Shown here piece by piece: positions 1 through 9,016 of a stretch of DNA of 64,000 nt. Each line of letters begins with the position of its first letter. Position 1 is the first letter of the stretch. This stretch comes from DAOMNO01 sp035443885 (lineage in GTDB: Bacteria > Planctomycetota > Phycisphaerae > Phycisphaerales > SM1A02), in NCBI GenBank assembly GCA_035443885.1, contig DAOMNO010000004.1, forward strand, positions 1-64,000. Reading direction: 5' to 3'. Both the position numbers and the translations under genes were made by a program. The notes under the pieces were generated by a model. The model worked only from the letters and a program-made list of their open reading frames with translations, searched no databases and was not told the DNA's origin.

Positions 1-330
1 AAATCAGCCCAGAGTATCGCTCTGGTTCTGGATCAGGTTCAGGGGGAAAGGTCACTCCGCCGGGGCTTTGCCGACCTTGCGCATGGCTCGGCGTTTGGGC
101 ATTACGTCCGGCTTGTGGCCTTCGGTTCGCGGCGACCAGATCATCGGGGCTATCCCTGTGAAGTGGTCCTGCTCGACGATGTCATCGAGTCGATCCAAAC
201 GTATTTGCGTCAACATTGGGATTTGATTCATCATGCTCAATTCAAAGACCCCGCGTTGTCGCTGCTTATGACGCTTGAGAAGGCCGTGGCAGCGAAGGGC
301 GCTGCTGTCGAGAGCAAGCACTCGGAGTAA
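1..330 (+). CDS. Hypothetical protein, 5' end outside window
   Basis: The frame is open from base 1 to a TAA at 328-330, giving 109 residues of a protein whose start lies to the left. No family is recognised. What supports it is position: its stop lies 5 nt before the ATPase start, and the GGAG at 324-327 inside its last codons is placed as the ribosome binding site of that gene, as in a coupled operon. Against it, the opposite strand also has an open frame (52-342), so the coding strand is not certain. A small hairpin (CCAGAG/CTCTGG) sits at 9-25. Confidence 0.35.
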   Translation, partial: KSAQSIALVLDQVQGERSLRRGFADLAHGSAFGHYVRLVAFGSRRPDHRGYPCEVVLLDDVIESIQTYLRQHWDLIHHAQFKDPALSLLMTLEKAVAAKGAAVESKHSE

Positions 331-335
331 CGTCA

Positions 336-2411
336 ATGCCACATGATCACGGACACGAGCCGCAGGCGAACTACGATCACGGGCATCCGCACGTGCATGA
401 TGAGCACGAGCGACACGCCCATACCGCCGAGCAGTCCCACGACAAGCACGCGGGCCACAGCGTTGCCATGTTCCGAAACAAATTCTGGCTCTCGCTCGCG
501 CTGACCGTGCCGACGGTCATCTGGAGCGAGATGATCCAGCACTGGTTCGGCTACACCGCGCCGCAGTTCCCCGGCATCGCGTACATTCCGGCAGCATTCG
601 GCACGATCGTGTACATCTACGGCGGATGGGTGTTTCTGATAGGTGCTTATCGGGAACTGCGCAAGTGGCTGCCCGGCATGATGACGCTCATCTCGCTGGC
701 CATTACCGTCGCGTTCACCTACAGCGCGCTGGTGACCGTCAATCTCATCGCGGGCATGGATTTGTGGTGGGAACTCGCCACGCTTGTGACGATCATGCTG
801 CTGGGCCACTGGATCGAGATGCGCTCGATCAATCAGGCCCATGGCGCGCTCAAGGAACTGGCGAAACTTCTCCCCGACACAGCACTGCGAATCGATGAAC
901 AGGGCAATCCAAAAGAGGTGCCCGCTCGCGAATTGCGTGAAGGCGATCTGATTCTCATCCGCCCCGGCGCATCGGTTCCAGCGGATGGCGTGGTCGAGGA
1001 TGGACGAAGCGCTGTCAACGAGTCGATGATCACTGGCGAGTCGAATCCGGTCGAGAAGACCGGCGGAAGCGAGGTCATCGCAGGTACGGTCAACGGCCAA
1101 GGCTCGCTGCGCGTGAAGGTGGCCCGCACCGGCGAGAAGACCGCGCTGGCGGGAATCATGCGCCTGGTCGAGCAGGCGCAGGCGTCCAAATCGCGGGCGC
1201 AGGCGCTCGCGGACCGCGCTGCGTTCCTGCTCACTATCATCGCCATCGGTTCCGCAGTCGTGACGACGATCGTGTGGGCGCTGATTGGGCGGGAATGGTC
1301 GTTCACCATTGAGCGCGTGGTGACCGTGCTTGTGATTGCGTGTCCGCATGCGCTGGGGCTGGCGGTGCCGCTGGTCATTGCTATCTCAACAACGCTCGGC
1401 GCACGGCACGGCCTGCTCGTGCGTGATCGCCGCGGCCTTGAAGAAGCCCGCCTGCTCGATGCGGTCGTCTTTGACAAGACCGGCACGCTCACGCTGGGTG
1501 AGCATCGTGTGGTTGAGATCGTCTCTGCGGAGGGCGTTGATGAAGACGACGCGCTGCGGCTCGCTGCGGCGGTGGAGCGGGACTCAGAGCATCCCATTGC
1601 ACAAGCAATGATGAAAAGCGCGGAGGAGAAGGGGCTTGACGTACCGGAATCTCGTGAATTCGAAGCGGCGGCCGGTCGAGGAGTGCGGGCGACGATTGAC
1701 GATCGCGCGCTCTACGTCGGTGGCCCTTCGCTGCTGAAGAAGCTGAACATTCAGCCTGATGAGCGACTGCAAGGCGCTGCAAGCCATTTCGCGGAGCGAA
1801 GCCAATCCGCGATTTACCTTATCGAAGGCGCACGCATTTTGGCCGTGTTCGCCATTGCCGATGCGATCCGCCCTGAATCGTTTGATGCGGTGAAGCGGCT
1901 CCATGATGCCGGCATCGAAGTCGTTCTCCTCACCGGCGACAGCGAAGCCGTTGCAACCACAGTGGCAAAGGAACTTGGCATCAAGCCCGAAAGCGTCTTC
2001 GCGCAAGTGCTGCCGGAGGACAAGGCCGCGAAGATCGAGGAATTGCAATCGCAGGGAAAACGCGTGGCGATGGTTGGTGATGGCGTGAACGATGCGCCGG
2101 CTCTGGTCACCGCTGATGTCGGCATCGCTATTGGCGCGGGGACGGATGTGGCCGTTGAAGCAGGAGACATCGTACTGGTGCGCAGTGATCCACGCGATGT
2201 GCCGACGATCGTCGAACTCAGCCGGGCGACCTACCGCAAGATGCTTCAGAACCTCTGGTGGGCTGCGGGATACAACATCGTCGCCATTCCGCTTGCGGCT
2301 GGAGTGCTCGCTGCGTGGGGTATTCTGCTATACCCGGCCATCGGCGCGGTGCTCATGTCGCTGAGCACGATCGTTGTCGCGATCAACGCTAAGTTGCTGA
2401 GGTTGCGGTAG
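336..2411 (+). CDS. copB: Copper-type P1B ATPase, CopB-like
   Basis: Inner-membrane heavy-metal export ATPase of 691 residues. There is no N-terminal HMA domain. Residues 1-42 are very His-rich (repeated HGH and HDEH) and probably bind metal. The core is complete: actuator TGES (233-236), CPH in the ion-path helix (336-338), phosphorylation site DKTGTLT (Asp380), the SEHP nucleotide-binding motif near 415 and GDGVNDAP near 585. CPH rather than CPC, together with a His-rich N-terminus, is the signature of the CopB (P1B-3) class, linked to Cu(II)/Cu(I) or Ag export. The metal is inferred from the motif. GGAG at 324-327 supports the ATG at 336. Confidence 0.93.
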   Translation: MPHDHGHEPQANYDHGHPHVHDEHERHAHTAEQSHDKHAGHSVAMFRNKFWLSLALTVPTVIWSEMIQHWFGYTAPQFPGIAYIPAAFGTIVYIYGGWVFLIGAYRELRKWLPGMMTLISLAITVAFTYSALVTVNLIAGMDLWWELATLVTIMLLGHWIEMRSINQAHGALKELAKLLPDTALRIDEQGNPKEVPARELREGDLILIRPGASVPADGVVEDGRSAVNESMITGESNPVEKTGGSEVIAGTVNGQGSLRVKVARTGEKTALAGIMRLVEQAQASKSRAQALADRAAFLLTIIAIGSAVVTTIVWALIGREWSFTIERVVTVLVIACPHALGLAVPLVIAISTTLGARHGLLVRDRRGLEEARLLDAVVFDKTGTLTLGEHRVVEIVSAEGVDEDDALRLAAAVERDSEHPIAQAMMKSAEEKGLDVPESREFEAAAGRGVRATIDDRALYVGGPSLLKKLNIQPDERLQGAASHFAERSQSAIYLIEGARILAVFAIADAIRPESFDAVKRLHDAGIEVVLLTGDSEAVATTVAKELGIKPESVFAQVLPEDKAAKIEELQSQGKRVAMVGDGVNDAPALVTADVGIAIGAGTDVAVEAGDIVLVRSDPRDVPTIVELSRATYRKMLQNLWWAAGYNIVAIPLAAGVLAAWGILLYPAIGAVLMSLSTIVVAINAKLLRLR

Positions 2412-2692
2412 CGCCGTGCTTCTTCTGGTTAGAGCTTGTGGCGATTCAGTTTGTGCCAGCGGTGAAGCGCAGTTTGAGCGCAATAGCTTCTACTCACGTG
2501 GCGCAACCGTCTCGGTGATGCTCGCGGAGCGGGCTGCACTCTTCGCTAACTCCATGTATAAACTGCCTCATGCAGTTCAGTTTGATCACCATACTTCTCG
2601 TGTCAGTCGTGATGCCCTCATATGGATGCGCATCGCCAGATCGGTCGACCAGCGTCTCAATGCAGGCTGCGTCCTCGAAGACGGAGGTAACG

Positions 2693-2992
2693 ATGAGCAT
2701 TGAAGTGTTGGGGTTTGACGGCTGCCCCAACACTCAGCCGCTGCTCGACAACGTACAGCGGGCAGCCAACACGCTGCGAGTCGCTGTGAATGTGCGATAT
2801 GTCAACCAGGAGCAATTAGCGCATGACGACATGCGGCGTGGCTGGCCGGCACCGACAGTTCTTGTCAATGGAAAGGATCTCTTCGGGATGGAGCCGCCGA
2901 CAAGTCCAGCAATGGGCTGTCGCATGTATCCTGGTGGGACGCCCAGCGAGGCTGCTGTCACGGCTGCCCTGCAGGTACTGCTTTCAAAATAA
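2693..2992 (+). CDS. Small thioredoxin-like protein
   Basis: A 99-residue protein with a thioredoxin/glutaredoxin-like outline: an N-terminal beta strand leading into a GFDGCPNT motif, a middle APTVLVNG segment (the cis-Pro region) and a short C-terminal helix. Only one Cys is present in the CPNT site (CxxT instead of CxxC), so a classical dithiol mechanism is unlikely. Such proteins often sit beside metal or mercury resistance genes, which fits the ATPase upstream. The start was chosen because GGAGG at 2683-2687 sits 5 nt before this ATG. The same frame extends to an ATG at 2570 and would add a hydrophobic, lipoprotein-like leader, but no ribosome binding site is seen there. Confidence 0.72.
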   Translation: MSIEVLGFDGCPNTQPLLDNVQRAANTLRVAVNVRYVNQEQLAHDDMRRGWPAPTVLVNGKDLFGMEPPTSPAMGCRMYPGGTPSEAAVTAALQVLLSK

Positions 2993-3026
2993 CCGCAGAC
3001 CACGGCGACCCGAGACACGGAGCCTC

Positions 3027-3075
3027 TTGCGACCAATTGAGTGGTCGCAATGACCAACTTCCGTATCAAGTTGGT
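3027..3075 (+). terminator. Two adjacent perfect hairpins, terminator-like
   Basis: TTGCGACCA (3027-3035) pairs perfectly with TGGTCGCAA (3042-3050) around a 6-nt loop. Two bases later ACCAACTT (3053-3060) pairs with AAGTTGGT (3068-3075) around a 7-nt loop. They lie 35 nt after the thioredoxin-like gene and 190 nt before the next gene. There is no T-run, so this is not a standard intrinsic terminator; an mRNA 3' stabiliser or a protein-binding site is possible. Confidence 0.5.
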
Positions 3076-3266
3076 TATCTCAGCTCGCATCGCTGCGCTG
3101 CACGGCATAGGTGAACCAAAGCGGCGCATCAATGCGTGGCCTTGGACATCTTCTTCCGCAACACGATGAATACCACTCGTAACACCGAGACGATGACGAT
3201 CGCTCTGCTTGCAATCCATCAAGCATGTATGTGATTCCATCGGGCCTCCGATACGATGGACACGTT

Positions 3267-3992
3267 ATGACGCCCTTTGAGATCAGTTTGCTTATTGCTG
3301 CTGCACTGCTCGCTTCGACCATCGCAGCAGTCACCGGCACGGGTGGCGGCGTGATTCTGCTGCCCGTGATGATCCTGTTCTTCGGTGCTCGCGATGCGAT
3401 CCCGATGTATGCCGTCGCCCAGCTCATCGGCAACCTCAGCCGCGTCGTGCTCAATCGACGTGAAATCCGCCTCAATGTCGTCGGCTGGTTCATGCTCGGC
3501 GCGGTGCCGATGGGGATACTGGGCGCAATCGTGTTTGCAAAAACTCCTGAAGCGGGATTGGTGCGATTACTCGGCGGCTTTCTTCTACTTTGCGTGATCG
3601 TGCGGCACGCCCGTGCTAATCAATTGCGCGAGTTCTCACCCGGATGGTTCGCGCCGATCGGCGGTGTGTTCGCGTTCATCTCCGCACTGCTCGGCAGTGC
3701 AGGGCCGTTCCTCGCGCCATTCTTTGTTGCGTTCGGCCTCGTCAAAGGCGCGTACATCGGCACCGAGGCACTGGCGACCGTAACAATGCACCTCTCGAAA
3801 CTACCCACGTATTACGCCACTGGCACGCTGTCGCAGTTGGCAATCGTGACAGGATTGGCGCTCGGGCCGGTGATGATCCTCGGTTCGTACATCGGCAAGC
3901 GGATCGTCGATCGAATCCCCGCGAAGGCATTTGCGATCATGATCGATGTGATTGTCGTTGTCTTCGGCGTGTTGTTCATGGTGCGCGGGTGA
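3267..3992 (+). CDS. TauE/SafE-family membrane transporter
   Basis: A 241-residue polytopic inner-membrane protein with about seven to eight hydrophobic segments and the glycine-rich first helix (AAVTGTGGGVILLP) typical of the TauE/SafE (DUF81) family. Characterised relatives export sulfite, sulfoacetate or related anions; the substrate here cannot be read from sequence. The two halves show the family's internal repeat: the second begins around FAFISALLGSAGPFLAP. An upstream in-frame ATG at 3225 exists, but the ATG at 3267 fits the start of the first membrane helix better. Confidence 0.88.
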   Translation: MTPFEISLLIAAALLASTIAAVTGTGGGVILLPVMILFFGARDAIPMYAVAQLIGNLSRVVLNRREIRLNVVGWFMLGAVPMGILGAIVFAKTPEAGLVRLLGGFLLLCVIVRHARANQLREFSPGWFAPIGGVFAFISALLGSAGPFLAPFFVAFGLVKGAYIGTEALATVTMHLSKLPTYYATGTLSQLAIVTGLALGPVMILGSYIGKRIVDRIPAKAFAIMIDVIVVVFGVLFMVRG

Positions 3993-4055
3993 GGCGCATT
4001 CTGGGCGGCCGTCGCCTTTTCGAACAGAAACCTCTTTGAGCGTACAATACCGTTT

Positions 4056-4946
4056 ATGGCTCGATCACTGCACCAGCTGGAAGTCATCATCGTGGCTGCG
4101 GTTGCTGCTGCGCTCATGAGTGGTTGCGGGGATCGTGATGCAGGGAGTGAGGTGTTGCATCCGTACCCGCGCGAGTTTGAAGGGCGCAGGCTGATTCTCT
4201 TCGTCGGCTCGGCGTCGCAGCCGCCCACGGAACTGGCAGCGGCAACCTTTGAGCAGCAGACCGGCGCGAAACTCGAAGTCCACTTCGGCGGATCGGGCGA
4301 GATGCTCTCGCGCATGAAACTCATTGAGCGCGGTGACATCTACTTTCCCGGCTCATCAGACTACCTCGAACTGGCCAAGCGTGAAGGGCTGATCGATCCG
4401 CAGACGGAAACCATCGTGGCGTATCTCGTGCCAGCGATCAACGTGCCGAAGGGCAACCCTGCGAATATTCAAAGGCTCGAAGACCTGGCCCGGCCAGGCG
4501 TGCGCGTGGCGATTGCGCGGCCAGACACGGTGTGCGTCGGGCTGTATGCGGTTGAGTTACTGGAGAAGACGGGACTGGCGGAGCGCGTGCGCCCGAATAT
4601 CGTGACGAATACAGAATCGTGCGCGAAGACGGCGCAGATTGTGGCGCTCGGGCAGGTTGACGCGGTGCTTGGCTGGGAGGTGTTTGAGCATTGGGACCCA
4701 GAGAAGATTGAGACGGTGTATCTGCCGAAGGACATCGTGCCGCGTATTGGGTATCTGGCGGCGGCGATCGGCGTGAACAGCCGCGAGCAGGAACTGGCGC
4801 GGGCGTTTCTTGAGTTTCTGACTTCGGCAGAAGGGCAGTCGATCTATTCGCAGTGGAACTATTTGACTTCGGTGGAAGCCGCTCGAGAGTTTGTGCGAGA
4901 TGATGCGCCGGTAGGCGGCGAGTGGAACTTGCCGGAAGGATGGTGA
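4056..4946 (+). CDS. modA: Molybdate-type ABC transporter substrate-binding lipoprotein
   Basis: A 296-residue periplasmic binding protein. It has a short signal with lipobox LMSGC (Cys24), so it is probably lipid-anchored. The body matches the ModA/WtpA fold: an early SASQPPTELAAATFEQQTG segment, the ligand-site FGGSGEM region, RPDTVCVGLYAVE, and a C-terminal FLTSAEGQSIY motif. These motifs indicate an oxyanion (molybdate or tungstate); sequence alone does not separate the two. It is the first gene of a tight three-gene unit, with the permease starting 7 nt after its stop. No clear ribosome binding site precedes the ATG. Confidence 0.83.
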   Translation: MARSLHQLEVIIVAAVAAALMSGCGDRDAGSEVLHPYPREFEGRRLILFVGSASQPPTELAAATFEQQTGAKLEVHFGGSGEMLSRMKLIERGDIYFPGSSDYLELAKREGLIDPQTETIVAYLVPAINVPKGNPANIQRLEDLARPGVRVAIARPDTVCVGLYAVELLEKTGLAERVRPNIVTNTESCAKTAQIVALGQVDAVLGWEVFEHWDPEKIETVYLPKDIVPRIGYLAAAIGVNSREQELARAFLEFLTSAEGQSIYSQWNYLTSVEAAREFVRDDAPVGGEWNLPEGW

Positions 4947-4952
4947 GCCGGC

Positions 4953-5771
4953 ATGAAGATCGGCCGGAACCTTTTTGGGCTGTGTCTTGTTGCGGGGCTT
5001 GGCGTTGCGGTAACGCTGATGCTGGCGATGCTTGCGGCGCAGGTGGGGTATGCAGGCGGGCGCGAGCCGATAGCAGCACTGGGTCAGCGTGATGTGCAGC
5101 ACGCGATTCGGTTGAGTGTTGTATGCGCGACGATTGCAGCGATGCTGGCGATGGTAGTGGCGATTCCCAGCGCATATGTCTTGGCTCGGTATCGCTTTCC
5201 GGGTCATACCTTGATCGATGCGCTGCTTGATATTCCGATCATCATTTCGCCGGTGGCGATCGGCATGACGCTGCTGCTCATGTTTCGCACCGTGCCGGGA
5301 AGTTGGGTGCAGGAGAATCTGATTCAATTCGTGTTTGCAGTGCCGGGGATCATTCTCGCGCAGTTTATTCTTGCGCTTGCGCTGCAGATTCGTGTGATGA
5401 AGGCGAGCTTTGAGGAAATCAACCCGCGATTGGAGCAGGTGGCGCGGTATCTCGGCTGCGGGCCATGGTCTGCAATGTGGCGTGTAACGCTGCCGCTGGC
5501 CAAGCCTGGGTTGATCGCTGCGTTTGTATTGGGGTGGGGCCGCGCGATTGGCGACTATGGCGCGACTGTTACGATCGCAGGCAGCGTCAAAGGCAAGACG
5601 GACACGATTCCCATTGCGATCTTTTTAAACTGGTCGGCGGTGCGCATTGAGGCGGCCGTTGCGCTGGTGATGGTGCTGACCGCGATCGCGCTGCTGGTTC
5701 TGTTGACAGTGCGTGTGATCGTTGGCCGAGGGACGCGGAGCGTGGGAGGGTGGGGTGGCGCGCATGATTGA
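4953..5771 (+). CDS. modB: Molybdate-type ABC transporter permease
   Basis: A 272-residue inner-membrane permease with about six hydrophobic helices. The cytoplasmic EAA loop that docks the ATPase is recognisable near residues 165-190 (ARYLGCGPWSAMWRVTLPLA followed by KPGLIAAF). Length and organisation fit ModB/WtpB. It sits between the binding protein and the ATPase, and its last 8 nt overlap the ATPase start (ATGATTGA), so translational coupling is likely. Confidence 0.87.
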   Translation: MKIGRNLFGLCLVAGLGVAVTLMLAMLAAQVGYAGGREPIAALGQRDVQHAIRLSVVCATIAAMLAMVVAIPSAYVLARYRFPGHTLIDALLDIPIIISPVAIGMTLLLMFRTVPGSWVQENLIQFVFAVPGIILAQFILALALQIRVMKASFEEINPRLEQVARYLGCGPWSAMWRVTLPLAKPGLIAAFVLGWGRAIGDYGATVTIAGSVKGKTDTIPIAIFLNWSAVRIEAAVALVMVLTAIALLVLLTVRVIVGRGTRSVGGWGGAHD

Positions 5772-6801
5772 AGTGCGCGGTCTGTGGGCGAAGTATGGCG
5801 AGTTCACGCTGCGCGAAGTGAATCTTGATCTGCATGAAGGTGGGTGCCTGGCCATCCTCGGCCCGTCCGGCGCGGGAAAGACACTGCTGCTGGAGACAGT
5901 GATGGGTGCGAGCAGGCCTACGCGCGGCTGTGTGATGCTTGATGGCCGGAACATCAACCACCTGCCGCCGGAAGCAAGACAGATCGCGTACATTCCGCAG
6001 GATTTGGCGCTCTTTCCACACCTGTCGGTGCGCGACAACATCACGTTTGGCTTGCGGTCGCGCGCTGTGCGTCGCGGGGCAGATGATGAGATTGACCAAC
6101 TCGTTGCCATGCTCGGTATCGAACATCTCATGCACCGGCGAAACGTCGCGACCCTCTCCGGGGGCGAGAAGCAGCGTGTGGCTCTGGCGCGTGCGCTCAT
6201 CGTGCAGCCGCGTGTGCTGTTTCTGGATGAGCCGTTTGCAGCACTGGACGCTGCAACGCGAAGCGATCTGCTCCGCGCGATGCGCGACCTTCGCAAATCC
6301 ATGGGCACGACGGTGTTCCTGGTAACCCACGAACTCGATGAAGCGTGCTTTCTTGCGGACAACATCGCCATCATAATGAACGGCCGGATTGCTATCAGTG
6401 GGACGAAAGACGATGTCATGCGTCAACCTCGCACAACATCCGTTGCGCGATTTCTAAACCTTCGCAACATCTTGCCGATTGAGGTATTTGATTCGATGGG
6501 CTTGTGTGGCCGAGAGCATCATTCCAACGGCGTTACGCATATTGCACTGCGACCTGAGGATATGGTCATTCACCTGCTGAACGAATCGCCAGTCGGCGCG
6601 CCGCGTGCCGTGCTGAACGACCTCATTCCGCTTGGCAACCGTGTTGTCGCAGAATTGATGATCGATGACAAGCTTCGGCTGGAAGCATCCTTGTCGCAGG
6701 CTTGCGCTGCTGCGATCAAGCCAGCCCTTCACCGAGAAGTCGCGGTGAGCATTTCATCCGATCGAGTCATTCCTCTCGCCAACGATGCCGTGTCAGCATG
6801 A
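5764..6801 (+). CDS. modC: Molybdate-type ABC transporter ATPase
   Basis: A 345-residue ABC ATPase. Walker A GPSGAGKT is near residue 35, the Q-loop is in YIPQDLALFPHLSV, the signature LSGGEKQRVALARAL is near 130, Walker B is FLDEPFAALD and the H-loop VTHE. After residue 230 there is a C-terminal TOBE-like regulatory domain (IALRPEDM onward), as in ModC-type importers. The ATG at 5764 was preferred over the ATG at 5722 because homologues begin at the IEVRGL strand and it gives the 8-nt overlap with the permease. Confidence 0.88.
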   Translation: MIEVRGLWAKYGEFTLREVNLDLHEGGCLAILGPSGAGKTLLLETVMGASRPTRGCVMLDGRNINHLPPEARQIAYIPQDLALFPHLSVRDNITFGLRSRAVRRGADDEIDQLVAMLGIEHLMHRRNVATLSGGEKQRVALARALIVQPRVLFLDEPFAALDAATRSDLLRAMRDLRKSMGTTVFLVTHELDEACFLADNIAIIMNGRIAISGTKDDVMRQPRTTSVARFLNLRNILPIEVFDSMGLCGREHHSNGVTHIALRPEDMVIHLLNESPVGAPRAVLNDLIPLGNRVVAELMIDDKLRLEASLSQACAAAIKPALHREVAVSISSDRVIPLANDAVSA

Positions 6802-6827
6802 CATCGCGATTGGCTGGCCGTGCTATG

Positions 6828-6854
6828 GCCGGCTCTTCTGCTGAAAGAGCTGGC
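6828..6854 (+). terminator. Hairpin after the mod operon
   Basis: GCCGGCTCTT (6828-6837) pairs with AAGAGCTGGC (6845-6854) with one G-T wobble and a 7-nt loop, 26 nt after the modC stop. No T-run follows, so termination here is plausible but not proven. Confidence 0.4.
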
Positions 6855-6950
6855 ACGGCGTATGCTTGAGACATCATGGCCAGTCTGTGTGGATCGCGCT
6901 GCAGCCTTGTTATGCCACCAGCATTCATTCACGGGTATGATGATACAGTC

Positions 6951-7328
6951 ATGCCCAAGCATGAACCTTCCCACGCGATGATGTCACAGTTGAGCAAGGC
7001 TCAACTCTCGCTGGTTAGCATGTATATCCAGCGGGACATAGCGAAGCGACTGCTTGTTCGTGAACTGGCTGATCTGGTGGGCATGAGCGCATCGTGCTTT
7101 GCGCGGGTCTTCAAAAACTCCACCGGGCAAACCCCACATGCGTACATCCTGCAACTACGGGTGCAGCGAGCAGCGGAAATCATTGCGCAGGGGCAGGCTT
7201 ACTCGTTAGCGCAGGTTGCAATTCAAAGCGGTTTTTCAGATCAAGCGCACCTGACGCGGGCTTTCCGCAGACTGATGAAGCAAACCCCCGCCCAGTTTTG
7301 CAGATCGCGCTTGATGAACAACGCTTGA
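6951..7328 (+). CDS. AraC-type one-domain regulator
   Basis: A 125-residue DNA-binding protein made almost only of the AraC/XylS double helix-turn-helix. The first HTH is near LLVRELADLVGMSASCFARVFKN, written here in two parts of one helix pair. The second includes VAIQSGFSDQAHLTRAFR and the family's end motif TPAQF. No effector or cupin domain is present. An in-frame ATG at 6876 would add 25 unstructured residues. It may control the hydrolase 180 nt downstream, which lies on the same strand; that is inference. Confidence 0.72.
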   Translation: MPKHEPSHAMMSQLSKAQLSLVSMYIQRDIAKRLLVRELADLVGMSASCFARVFKNSTGQTPHAYILQLRVQRAAEIIAQGQAYSLAQVAIQSGFSDQAHLTRAFRRLMKQTPAQFCRSRLMNNA

Positions 7329-7508
7329 TAAGGTGATCCTGTAGCACGCTGATCCACAAGACAGCGGAAAGCCCAGCAGGATTGTTCAAGACAGTCGGAC
7401 GTACGCTCGTCAGAATCATGCTACCGAATTGGGCGTCACGTGATGCCCATATCTGCTTGTAAAGCGAAGCATCGTTCACTGATTTGTACTCTACTGGAGA
7501 CTCAACCT

Positions 7509-8294
7509 ATGCCAGCATCACCAATGTTTCGATCTCATCGTGTATTGTCAACAGCCATCGTCGGGCTTACCGGCACACTGCTGCTGACCCTGGCCATGAC
7601 GACCTCATCACCAGCGGAACAGGATCGTGCGACCGTGGCACGCACCGCGGCATCATCAACATGGGCGCCTGGCGGCAAGCGGGAGCGCTTCACACCAGAC
7701 AACGCAGTGTTCGCCTTTGTCGATCACCAGACCGGGTTGATGAATCTGGTATCAAACGTCAAGGCTGTTGAGTTCAAGAACTACGTGCTGGGTCTGGGCG
7801 AACTGGCGAAGATTCACAAGATGCCGGTGGTCATCACCACCAGCGCCGAGGACGGCCCCAACGGCCCCAAGCTGCCGGAAATTCTTGCGATGCATCCCAG
7901 TGCGCCGCTGATTTCGCGTCCCGGTCAGATCAATGCGTGGGACAACTCCGATTTCGTTGACGCGATCAAGCGCACCGGTCGCAAGAAAATCATCATGTCC
8001 GGCATTACGACTGACGTGTGCGTTGCCTTTGCGACATTGTCAGCGCTCGATGCTGGCTATGAGGTGTATGTGGTGGTCGATGCATCGGGCACCATGTCGG
8101 CCGACGTGCAGCAGGCAGCCATCATTCGTATGGCTGAAGCAGGCGCGGTGATTGGAAACTGGTTTGCCATTGCGTGCGAACTGCTGGATGACTGGCGCAA
8201 GCCAGCGGGTGCCGAAAGCGCCGAACTGTTCAAGAAGTATCTGCCATCGTATGCAGAGGTCGTCGCCAGCCATCAGGCACGCAGTTCGCAGTAG
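7509..8294 (+). CDS. Exported isochorismatase-family hydrolase
   Basis: A 261-residue cysteine hydrolase of the isochorismatase/YcaC superfamily. A signal-like hydrophobic stretch (about residues 12-32) precedes the fold. The domain opens with FVDHQTGL, carrying the catalytic Asp. It continues through VVITTSAEDGPNG and ends with the nucleophile motif SGITTDVCVAF. The YcaC-like group has broad or unknown substrates. CTGGAG ahead of the ATG at 7509 supports this start over the ATG at 7440. The predicted export is unusual, because most relatives are cytoplasmic. Confidence 0.83.
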   Translation: MPASPMFRSHRVLSTAIVGLTGTLLLTLAMTTSSPAEQDRATVARTAASSTWAPGGKRERFTPDNAVFAFVDHQTGLMNLVSNVKAVEFKNYVLGLGELAKIHKMPVVITTSAEDGPNGPKLPEILAMHPSAPLISRPGQINAWDNSDFVDAIKRTGRKKIIMSGITTDVCVAFATLSALDAGYEVYVVVDASGTMSADVQQAAIIRMAEAGAVIGNWFAIACELLDDWRKPAGAESAELFKKYLPSYAEVVASHQARSSQ

Positions 8295-8446
8295 TTGTGA
8301 TATGTGATTTCGGGGTTTGGTGCCGTCGCGCCGCTGCGCCGCCGATTCGGTGCAGCGGCGCGAGCGACCGGCCAGCGCAGGATGCCACCAAGGCTTGCCA
8401 TGATGGGAGGCGTGAGAGTCGCTTACGCGCAGGTTACACTGTTGCC

Positions 8447-8959
8447 ATGCAAAGCAAAGCAAAGACCGTGAAGGAATATCTTGCCTCGCTGCCCGAAGAT
8501 CGTCGAGTGGCCATCGAAGCCGTGCGAGCGGTCATCCTTAAAAACCTTGACAAGAGTTACGAGGAAGGCATGCAATACGGTGCGATCGGGTACTATGTGC
8601 CGCACAGCATCTATCCGCATGGCTACCACTGCGATCCGAAGCAGCCGCTGCCATTCGCTGGGCTGGGGTGGCAGAAGAACCACATGTCCTTCGGCATGAT
8701 GTGCCACTACAGCGACGAAGCAGAGAGTGCGTGGTTCCGTGAGGAATGGGCAAAGACTGGCAAGAAACTGGATATGGGCAAATGCTGCGTGCGGTTCAAG
8801 AAGCTGGACGATGTGCCATTGCAAGTGATCGGCCAAGCGATCAAACGTGTGTCAGCGAAGAAGTACATCGCGATGTACGAGAAAGCTCTTGGCCCGGAGC
8901 GATTGGCCAAGCGGAAGACTGTAACGAACAAGAAGAAGACGACAGCGACGAAAAAGTAG
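8447..8959 (+). CDS. DUF1801 (YdhG-like) domain protein
   Basis: A 170-residue protein whose first 140 residues match the DUF1801/YdhG fold: an N-terminal LPEDRRVAIEAVR helix, EEGMQYG, then the aromatic MSFGMMCHY core and MGKCCVRFKKLDD. The family is widespread and has no firm biochemical role. The C-terminal 20 residues are nearly all Lys and Thr, a basic tail that could bind nucleic acid. Start chosen at 8447; an in-frame upstream start at 8297 would add a segment without family similarity. Confidence 0.82.
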   Translation: MQSKAKTVKEYLASLPEDRRVAIEAVRAVILKNLDKSYEEGMQYGAIGYYVPHSIYPHGYHCDPKQPLPFAGLGWQKNHMSFGMMCHYSDEAESAWFREEWAKTGKKLDMGKCCVRFKKLDDVPLQVIGQAIKRVSAKKYIAMYEKALGPERLAKRKTVTNKKKTTATKK

Positions 8960-9016
8960 ATCGTGCTGTCAGGGTTGATGAATCGGTATCCATGAAATGT
9001 CTGGTTTACGCGCACA

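Noticed and set aside
52..342. Minus-strand frame containing DDIVEQDH, similar to the end of IS6-family transposases
   Set aside because: Only about eight residues match; the sequence on both sides does not follow the family, and no terminal inverted repeat is visible.
833..1597. Long minus-strand frame inside the P-type ATPase gene
   Set aside because: Ser/Arg-rich translation without motifs, opposite a gene with all P-type ATPase signatures.
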